Below, one piece after another: positions 1-11,069 of a stretch of DNA of 64,000 nt. Where the stretch lies: NCBI GenBank assembly GCA_963978895.1, contig OZ022247.1, positions 16,646,312-16,710,311 on the forward strand, read 5' to 3'. This DNA is from Erpobdella octoculata (Eukaryota; Annelida; Clitellata; Hirudinida; Erpobdellidae). Every line of letters begins with the position of its first letter. The stretch's first letter is position 1. A program made the position numbers and the translations under genes. The notes under the pieces were generated by a model. That model was not told the origin of the DNA and made no database searches. It saw only the letters and a program-made list of their open reading frames with translations.

Positions 1-695
1 AACAGAACGCGTTCCTTTTGCACCCGACCAAGCAGATGCAAGCTCATTACAATATTCGAAATATTCATTGTTTATGTTTTTCAGTCGATCGGCTGTACGA
101 TGCGATGCTAGTACATTTGTTAAATTTTCAAGTATTTTAGAAAATTTAGAATTAGAAGCTGTTTGAAACAAGTTTTAAATAAAAGTTACAGCAGAATGTA
201 AGTTTTATTTTGTTTAAACTTTTATTAATAATAATTTTTGGCCTAATGTGGCACTTATCTTAAAAAACTTTATTATATTAACAATTTGACGTTCTGCTGC
301 TAGAAATACTAGATAATTTTAATTTACATGTTATATTGAATGTACTTTGCTGTGAAAAAAGTTAAACAAAATTACCCTGTTAATAGTATTTGTAATTATT
401 TTTTAGAACTGAGTTGATGTACATTAATGTACAATCTTTTTCAGTATTTAGTCTGAAATAGACATGAAATTTAAAATAGTTTGAATTCGGGTCATTTCAA
501 AATATTTTACAGGCACTGTTAACGAGAACATGATGACTATGGGTTCAAGAAAATGTTTAATGAGTGTATTAGATGGATCAAGACAAACGTTTTTTGACGG
601 GCCAAAAATCAAACTCAGCAAACAATGGACAGCTGTTTGATGAATAAAGAACTGACATTAAAATTATTTTAAAATTATTTTTTTTTGTACTAAAA
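1..695 (-). repeat. Dispersed repeat, copy A
   Basis: This block matches 7690-8185 in the same orientation over several hundred bases with scattered substitutions. Copy A keeps about 200 bases (roughly 345-545) that copy B lacks. On the minus strand the first 180 bases are open in the same frame in both copies, and most differences are silent or conservative, with a shared core reading LKNINNEY. That suggests a transposon exon, but I do not recognise the protein. The left end lies outside the window. Confidence 0.7.
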
Positions 696-814
696 GTCAC
701 GGTTGGTAAAATTGGTATTGGCCAAATACCAATACACTATTGGCAATATTTTTTTGTTATTGGGGATGATATTGTCAATACGTTTACGATGAAACATTGA
801 CTCGGTATCGTAAA
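696..814. other. Spacer with ATTGGC-rich sequence
   Basis: Repeat copies A and B stop matching here. The sequence is rich in variants of ATTGGC/GCCAAT, and similar sequence resumes at 3792-3840 on the other side of the hAT element. It may be the subterminal region of a further DNA transposon into which the 815-3783 hAT inserted; its own ends were not defined. Confidence 0.3.
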
Positions 815-1534
815 CAGTGTTGGAAAAAGTACTGTGTTTCAGTACTTAAGTAAACGTACAAGTAACGCCTCAAAAAGTTACTTAAGTAAAAGTATTTGCT
901 AAAAAATGTACTTAAGTAAAAGTAAAAAGTAACAGCACTTTAAAGTTACTTTTAAAGTATAAAGTAAAAGTACTGAAGCCGCTTTTTGTAATGGTTATTC
1001 GTCAATCATCTAACTCTATTTTATCATAATTCCATCGTCTTTCAAACGCAACTGCGTTGATAAAACTGATAAACTAATTGGTAACACGCAAACTAATGAA
1101 AAAATTCTATTTTTACGTGCCTTTTTGTCAATTTTTCGTATTTCGATACATGCGCTGGATGCACGCGTATCACGTGTTTCTTCAAGTTTGACGGAAAATT
1201 GTGGAATGCTAAACACATAATTACTTTACTTTAGGTTTGCCCAGCAAGCATGTGAACCTGAACGTTTTAGAAATCTGAACATTTTAACTAAATATGGCCA
1301 TGGGCGTTCTTTATTAAGTTCATTGTTCTTACGCGCCTATCATCGCCACCACTGCTCACGTTCGCTCCTTTGGAAGATTCCATAGTAGGTAATCTCGAAC
1401 AATCTATTGTACACCAAAACAAGTATGACCGCGAAAATCTTAGCTCCACCCACAAGCTTCACTACTACTAACTACTAACATAAAAGTAAAATGGGGTTCG
1501 AAAATGCATACTTTAATAATCATAGATAATTAAT

Positions 1535-2140
1535 GGCACGGTGACGATGATATTGGACGTCCAGGTACTGGGCGCGTGGAGATTGTCAAAAACCAAGTTG
1601 CAGATAAAATAGATTTGCTCTCTGATGAAGTTTCCACCTTTCTTGAGTACCTCTGCAGTGAGCGCATAGTCCAAGCCCGGAGCTCTATTTGACTTGAGGT
1701 GCTTTATGGCCTCGTTCACTTCTCTTGAGCTGAAGTTGGATGTTGATATCTCGTTGTTGTCATTCGATGGGACAGGATGATAGGCCGAGCTTGTAAACCT
1801 GCTTTTGTTGTTGAGAAGATTGTTGAAGTAATTTCTCCACTCATTCAAGCCATCCTCCTTGGACGCAGGTGGTTTCCCATCGAGTTTGCGCACCTTTACA
1901 GGATGTTTTTTATCACCGCCGCCGATTCTGTCTATTATTTTCCAAACCTCATCATGTTGATTCCTCGAGGCAGCTGCCTCTAGATCACTGAGCTGTGTCT
2001 CAAGGTAGGTCCTTTCATCCATAATGAGAGACTTGTTAACTTGCTCCCGAAGGCTTTTCCAAATTCTCTTATCCTCCACTGTTGAAGTCCTCATGTACCT
2101 TTCTTTTGCTCTGTCCTGTTTCCGCTGGAGGTGAATGATC
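1535..2140 (-). pseudogene. LINE RT N-terminal part, inverted
   Basis: The minus-strand reading encodes the region just before and at the start of the reverse transcriptase fingers: a linker with WKIIDRIGGGDK, then NEAIKHLKSNRAPGLDYAL and the ending NIIVTVP. The same last residues restart the plus-strand segment at 2142 (IIVTVPKKGNLQLMTNYRG), so the two pieces are one protein split by inversion. The endonuclease domain is missing because the LINE is 5' truncated. Reverse transcriptase of this kind copies its own RNA at a nicked target; this copy cannot make a whole protein. Confidence 0.85.
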
Positions 2141-2141
2141 C

Positions 2142-3539
2142 AATATCATCGTCACCGTGCCAAAGAAAGGAAATCTCCAACTGATGACTAACTACAGAGG
2201 TATCTCTCTCATGTCCATAGCAGCAAAGGTTTACAATCTAATGCTTCTCAACCGCATTAGAACTCCAATTGACAAGCTGTTAAGGAAAAACCAAGCTGGG
2301 TTCAGGATTGGACGTAGTTGTGTTCAACAGATTAACATTTTGAGACGCATCATGGACGGAGCATATAGTCAGAATATCCCGTTGTTCGTCACATTCATCG
2401 ACTTCAAAAAAGCATTTGATTCGATTGATCGGGATATGATGTTTGCAATATTAAGACACTATAGCATTCCCAATAGGATTGTCTCAGCCATAAAAGTGCT
2501 ATATGAAAATTCATCTAGCCAGGTCTTTGTTGAAGGGGAACTATCTGAGCCATTCAGTATCACCACAGGAGTCCTACAGGGAGATGTCTTAGCCCCTTTC
2601 TTGTTTGTCATTGTAATCGATTATGTCATGAGACGAGCGGAACATGGTTTCGGCTATCTGACACACCGTCGCAATGGATCAAGACAGGCGGAGAGGAGGA
2701 TTAATGACCTCGACTTTGCGGATGACATAGCCCTGTTGGAGAACTCAATAGAAGATGCTCAGCGACAACTGAATGCTCTCAACGAAGAATCAAAAAAGGT
2801 TGGGCTGGAAGTAAACACCATGAAGACCGTACAGATGCGTCTCAACATCCCTGAAGATTTTAATGCACCGCACCTCACAATCGACGGCGAAGAAGTAGAA
2901 GTGGTCCAGGACTTCAAATATCTTGGTTCTCACATGAACTCAGATGTTAAAGATATTGAGGCCAGAATCGCACTTGCATGGGGGGCCTTCCACAAACTGG
3001 AGAAGATTCTCACCTCCAGACACGTTGGTGTGATGCTGAGAGTGCGCTTCTTCAACGCTGCATGTGTATCGATTTTGTTGTATGGATGTGAATCCTGGAT
3101 TGTAACAAAAAGTTTGTCGATTAAATTGGACGTGTTTGCCAGAAAGTGTTATCGCAGGATGCTCGGTGTGGTTCAGTCAGAGGATCGTATGACAAATGAG
3201 GACCTGTACGACAGGGTACAGTCAGCTCCTATCAGCACATTGATCCGTCATCGTCAGATGTCTTTCACTGGTCACTGCCTACGTATGAACCAAGATGAAC
3301 CGGCAAATATATACATGCTGTATACATCGAACGTAAGAGCTAGCAACAGACGCGGCCGTCCTAGAATGTCATACCTCGACCAGATGTCAACATACATGGG
3401 TTATGACAGAAAGAGTATCACCGCTGAGGATGTTAGAAGGGAAGCCACGGAGGCCAAGGGAGAGAAATGGAAGCTCAGATATTGTCGTCTGCGGAGTGGA
3501 GGGACCAACAAGTCCGGACGAAACGTAGTCGGTCGATGA
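2142..3539 (+). pseudogene. LINE reverse transcriptase, RTE-like, C-terminal part
   Basis: About 460 open codons. Visible RT motifs include TNYRGISLMSIAAKVYN, FIDFKKAFDSIDRDM (motif A), TGVLQGDVLAPFLF (motif B) and LDFADDIALL (motif C, the catalytic ADD). The thumb and C-terminal end carry YLGSHMNSD, LLYGCESW, RRMLGV, RHRQMSFTGHCLRM and RGRPR, a signature shared by RTE-clade LINEs. The frame is undamaged from the inversion junction to the stop just before the GATGAT tail, so the insertion looks fairly young. It lacks the N-terminal endonuclease and the first RT segment in the same orientation. Confidence 0.9.
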
Positions 3540-3916
3540 TGATGATGATGATGATAATTAATACAACATCGATTTAGACTTTATGTCGTTTTATTAATTT
3601 TTTACAGTACTTTGTAACGGTTTGTCCTGGAAAAGTAACGAAGTAAAAGTAAGTCCGAAAATATTACTTCGTTACAAGTTAAAAGTACTGAAAATAATCT
3701 GTACTCCGTTACAGGCAAAAAGTACGTCTGATGTACTTAAGTAAAGTAACGCGTTACTTTTACTTCGTTACCGAACAACACTGATCGTAAATACCTTTTA
3801 AGCCAAAATTAGGCAATAGCCAATAGCCAATATTTTTTTTAATTATTAAAAAACTGAATTTATTTTTAGTAAAAGGAAATTAAAATTTCTGTTGTCATTC
3901 AACATAGAAAACTTAT

Positions 3917-6325
3917 TATCAATCAATCAATCAAAAAATATTTCTATAGCGCTATTTCCGCAGTGTTCAAAAGCGCTCGGTCGTGAACTTATTAAACAGA
4001 TATGTTTTAAGTCCACGACGGAAAATTGTGAGAGAAGTAGAGTTAGTAAGAGAAGAAGGAAGAGAGTTCCAGAGGTAGGGACCAGAGTAGGAGAAAGAGC
4101 ATTTAGCAAAAGAATGCTTAATAGTGAAGATGCAAGAGTGATTACGAGAAGAAGAACGAAAACCAGACTTAGGAGGGATATGTATTAAATTAGTTAAGTA
4201 GAGAGGAGAAAGACAGTTTTTTATTTTATACATTATTAAACAGATTTTAAAAATCACCCTATATCTGAGAGGAAGCCAATGGAGAAGAACAAGAGATGGA
4301 AAGATGTGAGAGGAGTAGGAGGTGCGAAAAACTAAGCGAGCAGCCGAGTTGAAGGCTTTAGAGAGAGGATAGAGAGTAGTGTCAGAAAGACCATAGTATA
4401 GAGAATTGCAGTAATCAATTCGAGACAAGTCAAGAGAAGAGACTAGAAGTTGCAGCGAAGGATCATCCAGAAGTGGACGAAGCTGCTTAATACGGCGAAG
4501 ATGAAAGTAGCAAGATTTAGTAACAGAAGTAATTTGGAGGGTTAGCGACAAGTTAGAGTCAAAGAGAAAACCTAAGCTACGAATCAAAGGAGAAAGAGAA
4601 ATGGAAAGAGATGATGGTGGTGGCAAAACGAAAGGAAGAGGATTTAGGGATTTAGAGGACTTATTGAAATAGATTAGTTCAAACTTGTCAGGATTAAGTT
4701 TAAGACACATAGAAAAACTCCAGGATATAATAGATTGAAGGCAGGCAGCTTCAAGAGAAGAGTTAGAGAAAGTAAAATAGACATAAGAGTCATCAGCATA
4801 CATTTGGCTATTGAGAGAGTGAGAAGATATATAATATGAGGAAGTTCAGAAGTATAGAGAATAAACAGTAAAGGACCAAGAAGAGACCCTTGAGGGACAC
4901 CGTAGCTCAAAGATACAGGAGTAGATTTAGAAGATTCAATAGAAACATAGGAATATCTACCAGATAGATAAGATTTAATCCACCGGAGAGCATCGCTAGT
5001 TATATTAAAAGATTTATCAAGTACATTCAACAACAGTGAGTGATCAACTGTATCAAATGCAGATGAAAAATCAAGACAAAAAAGAAGGGTAGAGAGGCCA
5101 GAGTCAGAAGAAGCAATGAAGTCATTATGAAGCTTAAGTAGAGCAGTTTCAGTAGAGTGGCTAGGTCTGAAGCCAGATTGAGAAGAGGGAAGAAGTGAGA
5201 AAGCAGTTAGATAAGCACTTATTTGCTCTTACACAACTCTTTCCATAATTTTAGAGATAAAGGATAGGTTAGAGACAGGCCTATAGCTAGATAGAGAAGA
5301 AAGATCAAGAGAGGCATTTTTAATAGTAGGGATAATAAAAGAGGACTTAAGAACAGAGGGAAACACAGATGTAGATAAAGAGAGATTAATTAAATCAAGT
5401 AAAATTGGATAAAGAACAGAAAAAAGCTCTTTAAAGATAGTAGTAGGAATGAGATCCAAAGAGCAAGTAGAAGACATAGAGTTAATAAGTTTAGTAAGAT
5501 AGTCAAGTGTAATAGGAGAGACAAAAGTAAAAGTTTCAGTAGAGAACTTAGAAAAAATAGGGGTTTGACTATTGTTAGAAGATCTGATGCTTTCAATTTT
5601 CGTAGTAAGAAAATTATGATAGTCATCAGGAGAAAAAAAGGGGGAGGAGATTTTTTATTAAGGAGTTTAGAAAGAGAAGACCACCTATTCCTCGAGCTAG
5701 AAGCAAGAACAATAGATTTTCTCAAAAAGGAAGAATGCTTAGTACAGATGAGGTTATGGTATTGCTTGAGATGGTATTGCCACTCATAGCAAGAACCCTT
5801 AGACATCTTAGAACGATAAGCTCGCTCGGCTTTACGTGCAGATTGCTTCAAGAGAACACAATCACGATCAAACCAAGGAGCTTTTTTAGAAAAGAGTCGA
5901 AACTTAAACGTCTCAAAAGGAACCAAAGTATCCAGTATGGATGAAATCGTCAGATTGAGATTGTCCATAAAGGAATCAACATCAGTGAAAGAAGAAGAAG
6001 AAAACTCAGAGGTGAGAAATAAATTTTAAAATTGAATTTTATCAAATCTAGACCAACACCTTTTAGTGACTGAAGTAAGATTAATTAAAGGTTGAGATAG
6101 AGGTAAGGTGAAAGAAATAAAGTAGTTATCAGTAAAGTGAAGATTAACAGGTGAAAGATTGCTTATATTAGAGAAAAGAGGAGAAATAATAAGATCCAAT
6201 GTGTTACCCCGATTATGAGTCGGAAAGTCACAATGCTGAAAGAAGTTAAAAGTAGATAAGATTTCAAGAAATTGAGAAACAAAAGAGTCCTTAGTTTTAT
6301 TAATAGGAATATTAATCGTAGATAT
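3917..6325 (-). pseudogene. CR1/L2-like LINE, copy 1
   Basis: Minus-strand LINE, 5' truncated and broken into four or more frames. From right to left it reads the end of an APE endonuclease (NTLDLIISPLFS near 6200), an endonuclease-RT linker (APWFDRDC near 5870), RT fingers (FIIPTIKNASL, SYRPVSNLSF), motif B GVPQGSLLGPLLFILY, motif C MYADDSYVYFTF and a C-terminal end with YSGPYLWNSLP. The 3' end reads AGCGCTATAGAAAT and then (GATT)n. The same family occurs at 39475-41397 in plus orientation. Many frameshifts and stops show it is dead. Confidence 0.85.
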
Positions 6326-6417
6326 CGATGCGTGCTTTGGTAACTTGTGTCCTTTTTCCCGTTTGATTGGTGTGGTTTTCGTTCGATAAGTTTGTTTAGT
6401 AAGGCGTTATAGTTATA

Positions 6418-7501
6418 ATGTTTCTGTCAAATACAATTAGTCATCGGTTAGAAGTTCCGAAAAACCTTTTCATGTATATCGGTCCTGCTGATAAAGCTGA
6501 TAATTCCCTTTATTGCTGCCTGCTTTGTCCACCTGGTTTTAGTTTATCGAAGAAATCTATTTCGTCTCACAACAAGTCACGCCAGAATTTGAAAAAGCAT
6601 ATTAAAGTGAGTTTATAATTATATATTGCATTTAGTGGTATTTTAATAAAATTAGATCTGTAAAACTCATTTTGATGTTGTAGTTCATTATGACAGAGTT
6701 ATAGAATTACATATAGAATAGATTCAAATATATTTTGCATTATTGGCCTAATATCAATTATAAATTTTTTTAGGCATGTCATGGCAATAAACTAACTGAG
6801 TTCACAACTGCATGTGCAGAACTATATGCTATCGAAAGGCAAAACTTTAATCATGGTACTGGTGGTCTGCTTTTAAAACAGCAAAAGTTAGATACTCAAG
6901 CAGTTACACAACATTTGATAGATGAATGGGTTATGGACTACTTGGTTGATAGTCTTTTGCCAGTTAGTCATGTTGATGCTCCTAGTTTTTGTTCGCTTGT
7001 TAAGCGTCTGACTCAGCAACGTTTTGTTCCGAGATGCAGAAAGACGGTAACAAAGCATCTTGAAGACCGGTTCCCTTTGCAAAAGTTAAAACTTAAAAAT
7101 AAATTAGCAACTGTTGAGACCGTATGTACTACAGTTGACTGTTGGACAAGTCGACGCACGTGTTTTCTAAAAATACACAGGAAGAAGAAGCAGCGCCTGT
7201 ATCATTGCAACCGCCACAGGATTTTTTTGCAGTCCTACAAGCTAGACGACAAACAGAAAAATCCAGTGAGGACAAAGTTAAAGTGGACAAATACTTGGCT
7301 GACTCATTTTCGTCTTTAAATTCGTTAACTACCTTTCCAAGTATTCGTAAACTCTACATTGAAATGAATACTGGATTGCCTGCAAGTGCTGCCTGTGGAG
7401 CGTTTGTTTTCATTGAGTGGCGGGTGTTTGCACCATTGCGCTCAAGACTGAACAGCCAACACTTTGAAATGATGGTTTTTCTTCGTTTAGCTAAATGGTG
7501 A
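6418..7501 (+). pseudogene. hAT transposase gene, internally deleted
   Basis: The first exon (6418-6607) encodes a BED-type zinc finger, CCLLCPPGF then SSHNKSRQNLKKHIK. A GT donor follows at about 6606 and an AG acceptor at about 6773; the second exon continues ACHGNKLTEFTTACAELYAI, then SLLPVSHVDAP, FCSLVKRLTQQRF and VDCWTSRR, the block before the first catalytic region of hAT transposases. Immediately after, the frame shifts and jumps to the C-terminal dimerisation domain (EMNTGLPASAACGAF, RVFAPLRSRLNSQHFEMM). The catalytic core is therefore deleted. The usual ERLFS block is corrupted to GAFVF. The element cannot move on its own. Confidence 0.85.
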
Positions 7502-7627
7502 CTGACTAACTGTATTTTTTTTATCATTGTGCAATAATATCTGACTTGTTTTATTTTGAACTTTTCTCTATTTTCATTTGTTTTTTGTGCCATTGGATGT
7601 GTTTTTAAATTAATAGACTTTTTTGTA

Positions 7628-8185
7628 CTAAAAAATAAAATAATTGACGAAATGTTTTGGAAAGTATTGGTGTTTGATATACAAGCATCTCGCGACAGAA
7701 CGCCAATCAGATGCAATTTCATTACAATATTCTAAATATTCATTGTTTATATTTTTCAGTCGTTCGGCTATACGATGCGATGCGAGTACATTTGTAAAAT
7801 TTTCGAGTATTTTAGAAAAGTTAGAATTAGAAGCTGTTTGAAACAAGTTTTAAATAAAAATTATAGCAGAATGTAAGTTTTATTTAGTTTAAATTTTTAT
7901 TAATAATAGTTTTTGTCCTAATGTGGCACTTATCTTAAAAAAACTTTATTTTATTATATTAACAATTTGACGTTCTGCTGCTAGAAATACTAGATAATTT
8001 TAATTTATGTTATATTGAATGTACTTTGGTGTGAAGAAAATGTTTAATGAGTGTATTAGATGATCAAGACAAACGTTTTTTGACGGGCCAAAAATCAAAC
8101 TCAGCAAACAATGGGACAGCTGTTTGATGAATAAAGAACTAACATTAAAATTATTTTAAAGTTATTCTTTTTTTGTACTGAAAGT
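7628..8185 (-). repeat. Dispersed repeat, copy B
   Basis: Second copy of the repeat at 1-695. On the minus strand 7846-7628 is open for 72 codons (FQTASNSNFSKILENFTNVL, then ASHRIAERLKNINNEY), matching the frame kept in copy A. Copy B lacks about 200 internal bases present in A. It sits between the hAT pseudogene and the MULE pseudogene. I cannot assign the protein, and it could be an exon of either element or of another transposon. Confidence 0.6.
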
Positions 8186-8369
8186 GCAATTTTGGTTTAT
8201 ATTATTTTGTTTTTCTCTGTGTTTTAATCCTGGAGACATTTCAAATATGTTGAGAAAACCAAACAGCTAAGAATTACAACAGCGGGTAAAACCTATAAAA
8301 TATTTTAATTAACAGCTGGTAACAACTATAAAATATTTTAACTAAGTCAATTTTGTAGTGTCATCAAGG
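8186..8369. other. AT-rich spacer
   Basis: AT-rich sequence between the dispersed repeat and the MULE stop codon. A short phrase ending ACTATAAAATATTTTAA is repeated twice at about 8290-8345. It is probably the 3' untranslated end of the MULE gene; nothing else is visible. Confidence 0.3.
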
Positions 8370-9857
8370 TTACGTTTTTCTTCTTTTCGATGGCTTTTTT
8401 GTGGAGGCAAAAAACCGTGTTTGAGGAGTTATTTTAGTGTTAAAAGGTTGGTGTGGCTCCTTTTGTTCATTTAGTTGCTTTTTGTTGTCCATGGCCACAA
8501 TCCGAGCAAGCTGATCACAAACACCAGTTATCACTTCAGAACTCTGATCCATTTTTGCTCGAATAAATGACCATTGCTCCTTGGCCATTGCAATATATTT
8601 TTGTCGATCATCTGATGTTTTACACGACTGAAAGTGATGCAAAATTTCTTTAGATTCATTAAGTTTAACTTGCCTACTGGCCACCATAACTTCATCCTGT
8701 TCTACAGCATCATTTTGTAACGTTAATTCAAAAGTTTTTTTATTGCTGTTCTGACTACTGGGAATTGTTTCAGAATCTTCTGCTCTTTGAGCCTCAAGTA
8801 AATTTACTTTACATACAATGTCTGGCTTGCAGGATGTGACAACTAAATGAACATGCTTACAAATAGTGTTGCGTATGCCAGCATCAATACAAGTGCATGT
8901 GAATGTGTGCACACATACACCGCATGGTACACAACGTAGAGGACACGTTGGAGTGTTATGGGGAACTTCAACACTTTGTTCTACAATATAAACATTGTTT
9001 TGACTTTTTTCCTGCACAGCAAATGAAGTGTTTGGCTTGACTATCATGACCCTAGACGGATCACACAGGATACCCCTCTTGTGTCTATTCTTAATGCCAA
9101 GTAGGTGCCTGGTCCATTTCCCTTTGTTGATCTTTAACAGGCGGTCATTCATCTTGGACCTCATCAATCGTAGCAACGCATGAATGCATTTGTCCATGCG
9201 TTTCACCTTTCTTCCATCCATATGGACATGCTTAAGAACTCTGTGTAGAGCTTCTAGGTGCATATTATGGTGGGTATGTAGACCAAGTCTATAGCACAAT
9301 GCCCAAAGATATTAACGGTCTGTTTGCATATACTTTTCCAAAGTAAGTAGCGAACTGTTCAACTTTGGGGTCCATCAATCCAGCATCCATAAATTGTTGA
9401 AGCTTTAACTGGAAGGTATCCGAGTTTCTAATGTTCATCAGCGCACGAACAGTCTTGTAAACAGTAGCCTTCAAAACACCATCTCCTTTAATCTTGCCTA
9501 GATTTCTCCGCCATGCCCTGTCGACATGCCTTGTACACAGGAGACGATAAGCTGGAACACCCTTAACTTGGCACCAGGCATTGCTGTAGACCTCAGTATC
9601 ATCCGTCATAAGACTTCCCTGCTCCATTGGCCCCCCAACACAGTTTTTGAAAACTGACAAAAACACTTTCATTGTCGACTCGTTGACGTGGTTACTAAAC
9701 CAAAAACAAGCAGGAAACTCTTCGCCTTGCTCATCGATAACCATGATGGTCGTCAGCTGGTAGTTGTACGACTTGGTCCCATGAGTGGAATCCAGCGCTA
9801 CTTCCTTTAACGGCTGGTAGTAACAGTCACAAATTGGGTGCCAACATTTTACTTTTT
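8370..9857 (-). pseudogene. MULE (Mutator-like) transposase
   Basis: Minus-strand DDE transposase of the Mutator-like superfamily, missing its N terminus in this segment. The first readable block has VALDSTHGTKSYNYQLTTI (first catalytic Asp), then QGEEFPACFWFSNHVNE, LMTDDTEVYSNAW (second Asp region) and LLCTRHVDRAWRRNL. A frameshift near 9295 separates this from LCYRLGLHTHHNMHLEALHR and the DKCIHALLRL block. A C-terminal SWIM zinc finger follows (TCTCIDAGIRNTICKH, the CxC..CxH pattern), typical of MULEs. The tail is basic (KKPSKRRKT). The 5' side is interrupted at 9894 by nested hAT elements. Confidence 0.85.
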
Positions 9858-9898
9858 AGATTTGACCACCAATGAAAACTGTCAGTTACCCATTAGAG

Positions 9899-10688
9899 CA
9901 GGGGTGGGCAAACATTTTCTACGGAGGGCCACATTGAAAACTTTTTTGTTATCGCGGGCCGCATATATATTTTCTCTATTTTAATAAAAATTTACAAGTT
10001 TGAAAGTCTCATGTATTTCTTGTTTTATTTCACATTTAGAATATGAACTGAAACAAAAAGTGAACAAAAATAAGATTTTATTATTAATAATCATTTCAAG
10101 AAAAGTTTATTGTTACTATCATAGTAATTATGAAGAACAAGGAATTGAATTTGCATACAATCTGACCAGAATACAATTATAATCAATGAGAAGTATGTAA
10201 CTGTTCACAGTTTTTGCCCAAATTTCAAATGTTTTGTTTGGTAGTGTCTTTTTAAATTATACTCTTTAAAGACACTCACACACTCATGGCACAGCAAACA
10301 GACAGCCTTGTCCCTAAAATTTGCGAAGAAGTACTTATCAGTCCAATCTTCATTAAAAACACGACATTCGTCCTCAATTTTTCTTTTCTTGGCAGCACTC
10401 ATGGTTAAATCAACGCTTATTCTATTCACTTTCAAATTACAATGTTTAAAACCTTTCAAAATGTAAACAAAACTAACTTTTGGTTAAGCGCGAACACAGT
10501 TGCGAATAGGGATGTTGTGAGTTTTATGTAAAAACAACCAACAAAAAAAAACGTTAATATAATTTATTTAAATCGAAGCCGATAATCTAAATAACAATTT
10601 CAAAAATTTAGCGAAAATTCTAAACGGGCCGCATAAAATACTTTGGCGGGCCGCATGCGGCCCGCGGGCCGTAGTTTGCCCACCTCTG
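9899..10688. mobile_element. hAT element with CAGGGGTGGGCAAAC ends (inner)
   Basis: A 790-bp element with inverted ends CAGGGGTGGGCAAAC and GTTTGCCCACCTCTG, flanked by a perfect 8-bp duplication CATTAGAG at 9891-9898 and 10689-10696. These termini with GCGGGCCGC subterminal repeats match the general form of SPIN/Charlie-type animal hAT elements. It is inserted five bases inside the left terminus of the outer hAT. It retains only the N-terminal zinc-finger frame of a transposase and is non-autonomous. Confidence 0.93.
10205..10459 (-). pseudogene. hAT N-terminal zinc-finger fragment
   Basis: An 84-codon minus-strand frame inside the inner hAT. It reads SAAKKRKIEDECRVFNEDWT, then YFFANFRDKAVCLLCHE and KEYNLKRHYQTKH, the CxxC...HxxxxH finger that opens ZBED/SCAND3-type hAT-derived proteins. 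The rest of the transposase is absent, so this is a remnant retained in a shortened element. A basic patch before the finger could act as a nuclear localisation signal in the parent protein. Confidence 0.75.
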
Positions 10689-10907
10689 CATTAGAGAGTG
10701 ACACGGTAATACCGACCGCGGTAAATACCGCGGTTATACCGCGTTAACGGGAACAATTTCACCATTGCCGCGCGGTAACGGGGAAAAATGGTGAAAGAAT
10801 TTGCGGTAATGGGGAAAATGTTTACGGTAATTCCGCGGGAACGGTAATGAAGTTTTAAACTAATTTTTAAAAATTCAAAAAATTTTTTTTACTTTGTTTT
10901 ATCATCT

Positions 10908-11069
10908 TTGTACTTTGTAATTGCCAAGGCTATTTTATGTGTGCCTGCTACTGAAACCTCATCTGAAAGGGTGTTTTCATTGGCTGGCAGAAAATTAGAA
11001 GAAAGAAGAACACAGCTAAGTGAAGATTGCATTGACTATTTAATTTTTCTACATGGATTGAAGAACTAA
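10908..11069 (+). pseudogene. hAT transposase C-terminal fragment
   Basis: Open plus-strand frame in the outer hAT ending at a TAA: ILCVPATETSSERVFSLAGR, then KLEERRTQLSEDCIDY and FLHGLKN. This is the conserved hAT C-terminal dimerisation block. No upstream catalytic part is present between 10697 and 10900, so the element is internally deleted and cannot make transposase. Confidence 0.8.

Larger units (their letters stand above)
1535..3552 (+). mobile_element. RTE-type LINE insertion with 5' inversion
   Basis: A 2.0-kb insertion in hAT copy 1, absent from the related element at 42020-42979. It is flanked by a direct repeat GATAATTAAT at 1525-1534 and 3553-3562 and ends in a (GATGAT)n tail, as in many RTE-clade LINEs. 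The 5' third is inverted: 1535-2140 codes on the minus strand and 2142-3539 on the plus strand. About 23 bases, CAATATCATCGTCACCGTGC and flanks, occur on both sides of the junction in opposite orientation. This is the structure expected of twin priming during target-primed reverse transcription. Confidence 0.88.
815..3783. mobile_element. hAT element, copy 1, split by a LINE
   Basis: The element begins CAGTGTTGGAAAAAGTACTG and ends CGAACAACACTG, so both ends carry the CAGTG-type hAT terminus. It is flanked by a perfect 8-bp target duplication ATCGTAAA at 807-814 and 3784-3791. The subterminal regions are dense in AAGTAAAAGTA-type oligomers. The body without the LINE (815-1534 and 3563-3783) matches the reverse-oriented element at 42020-42979. 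On the minus strand near 1100-1200 a remnant of a BED zinc finger can be read (core SNLKKHVIRVHP), so this is a derivative of a hAT transposase gene rather than a sequence-unrelated MITE. Confidence 0.9.

Noticed and set aside
1016..1216. A 66-codon minus-strand gene in hAT copy 1
   Set aside because: A different frame of the BED finger remnant, also seen in hAT copy 2; not a separate gene.
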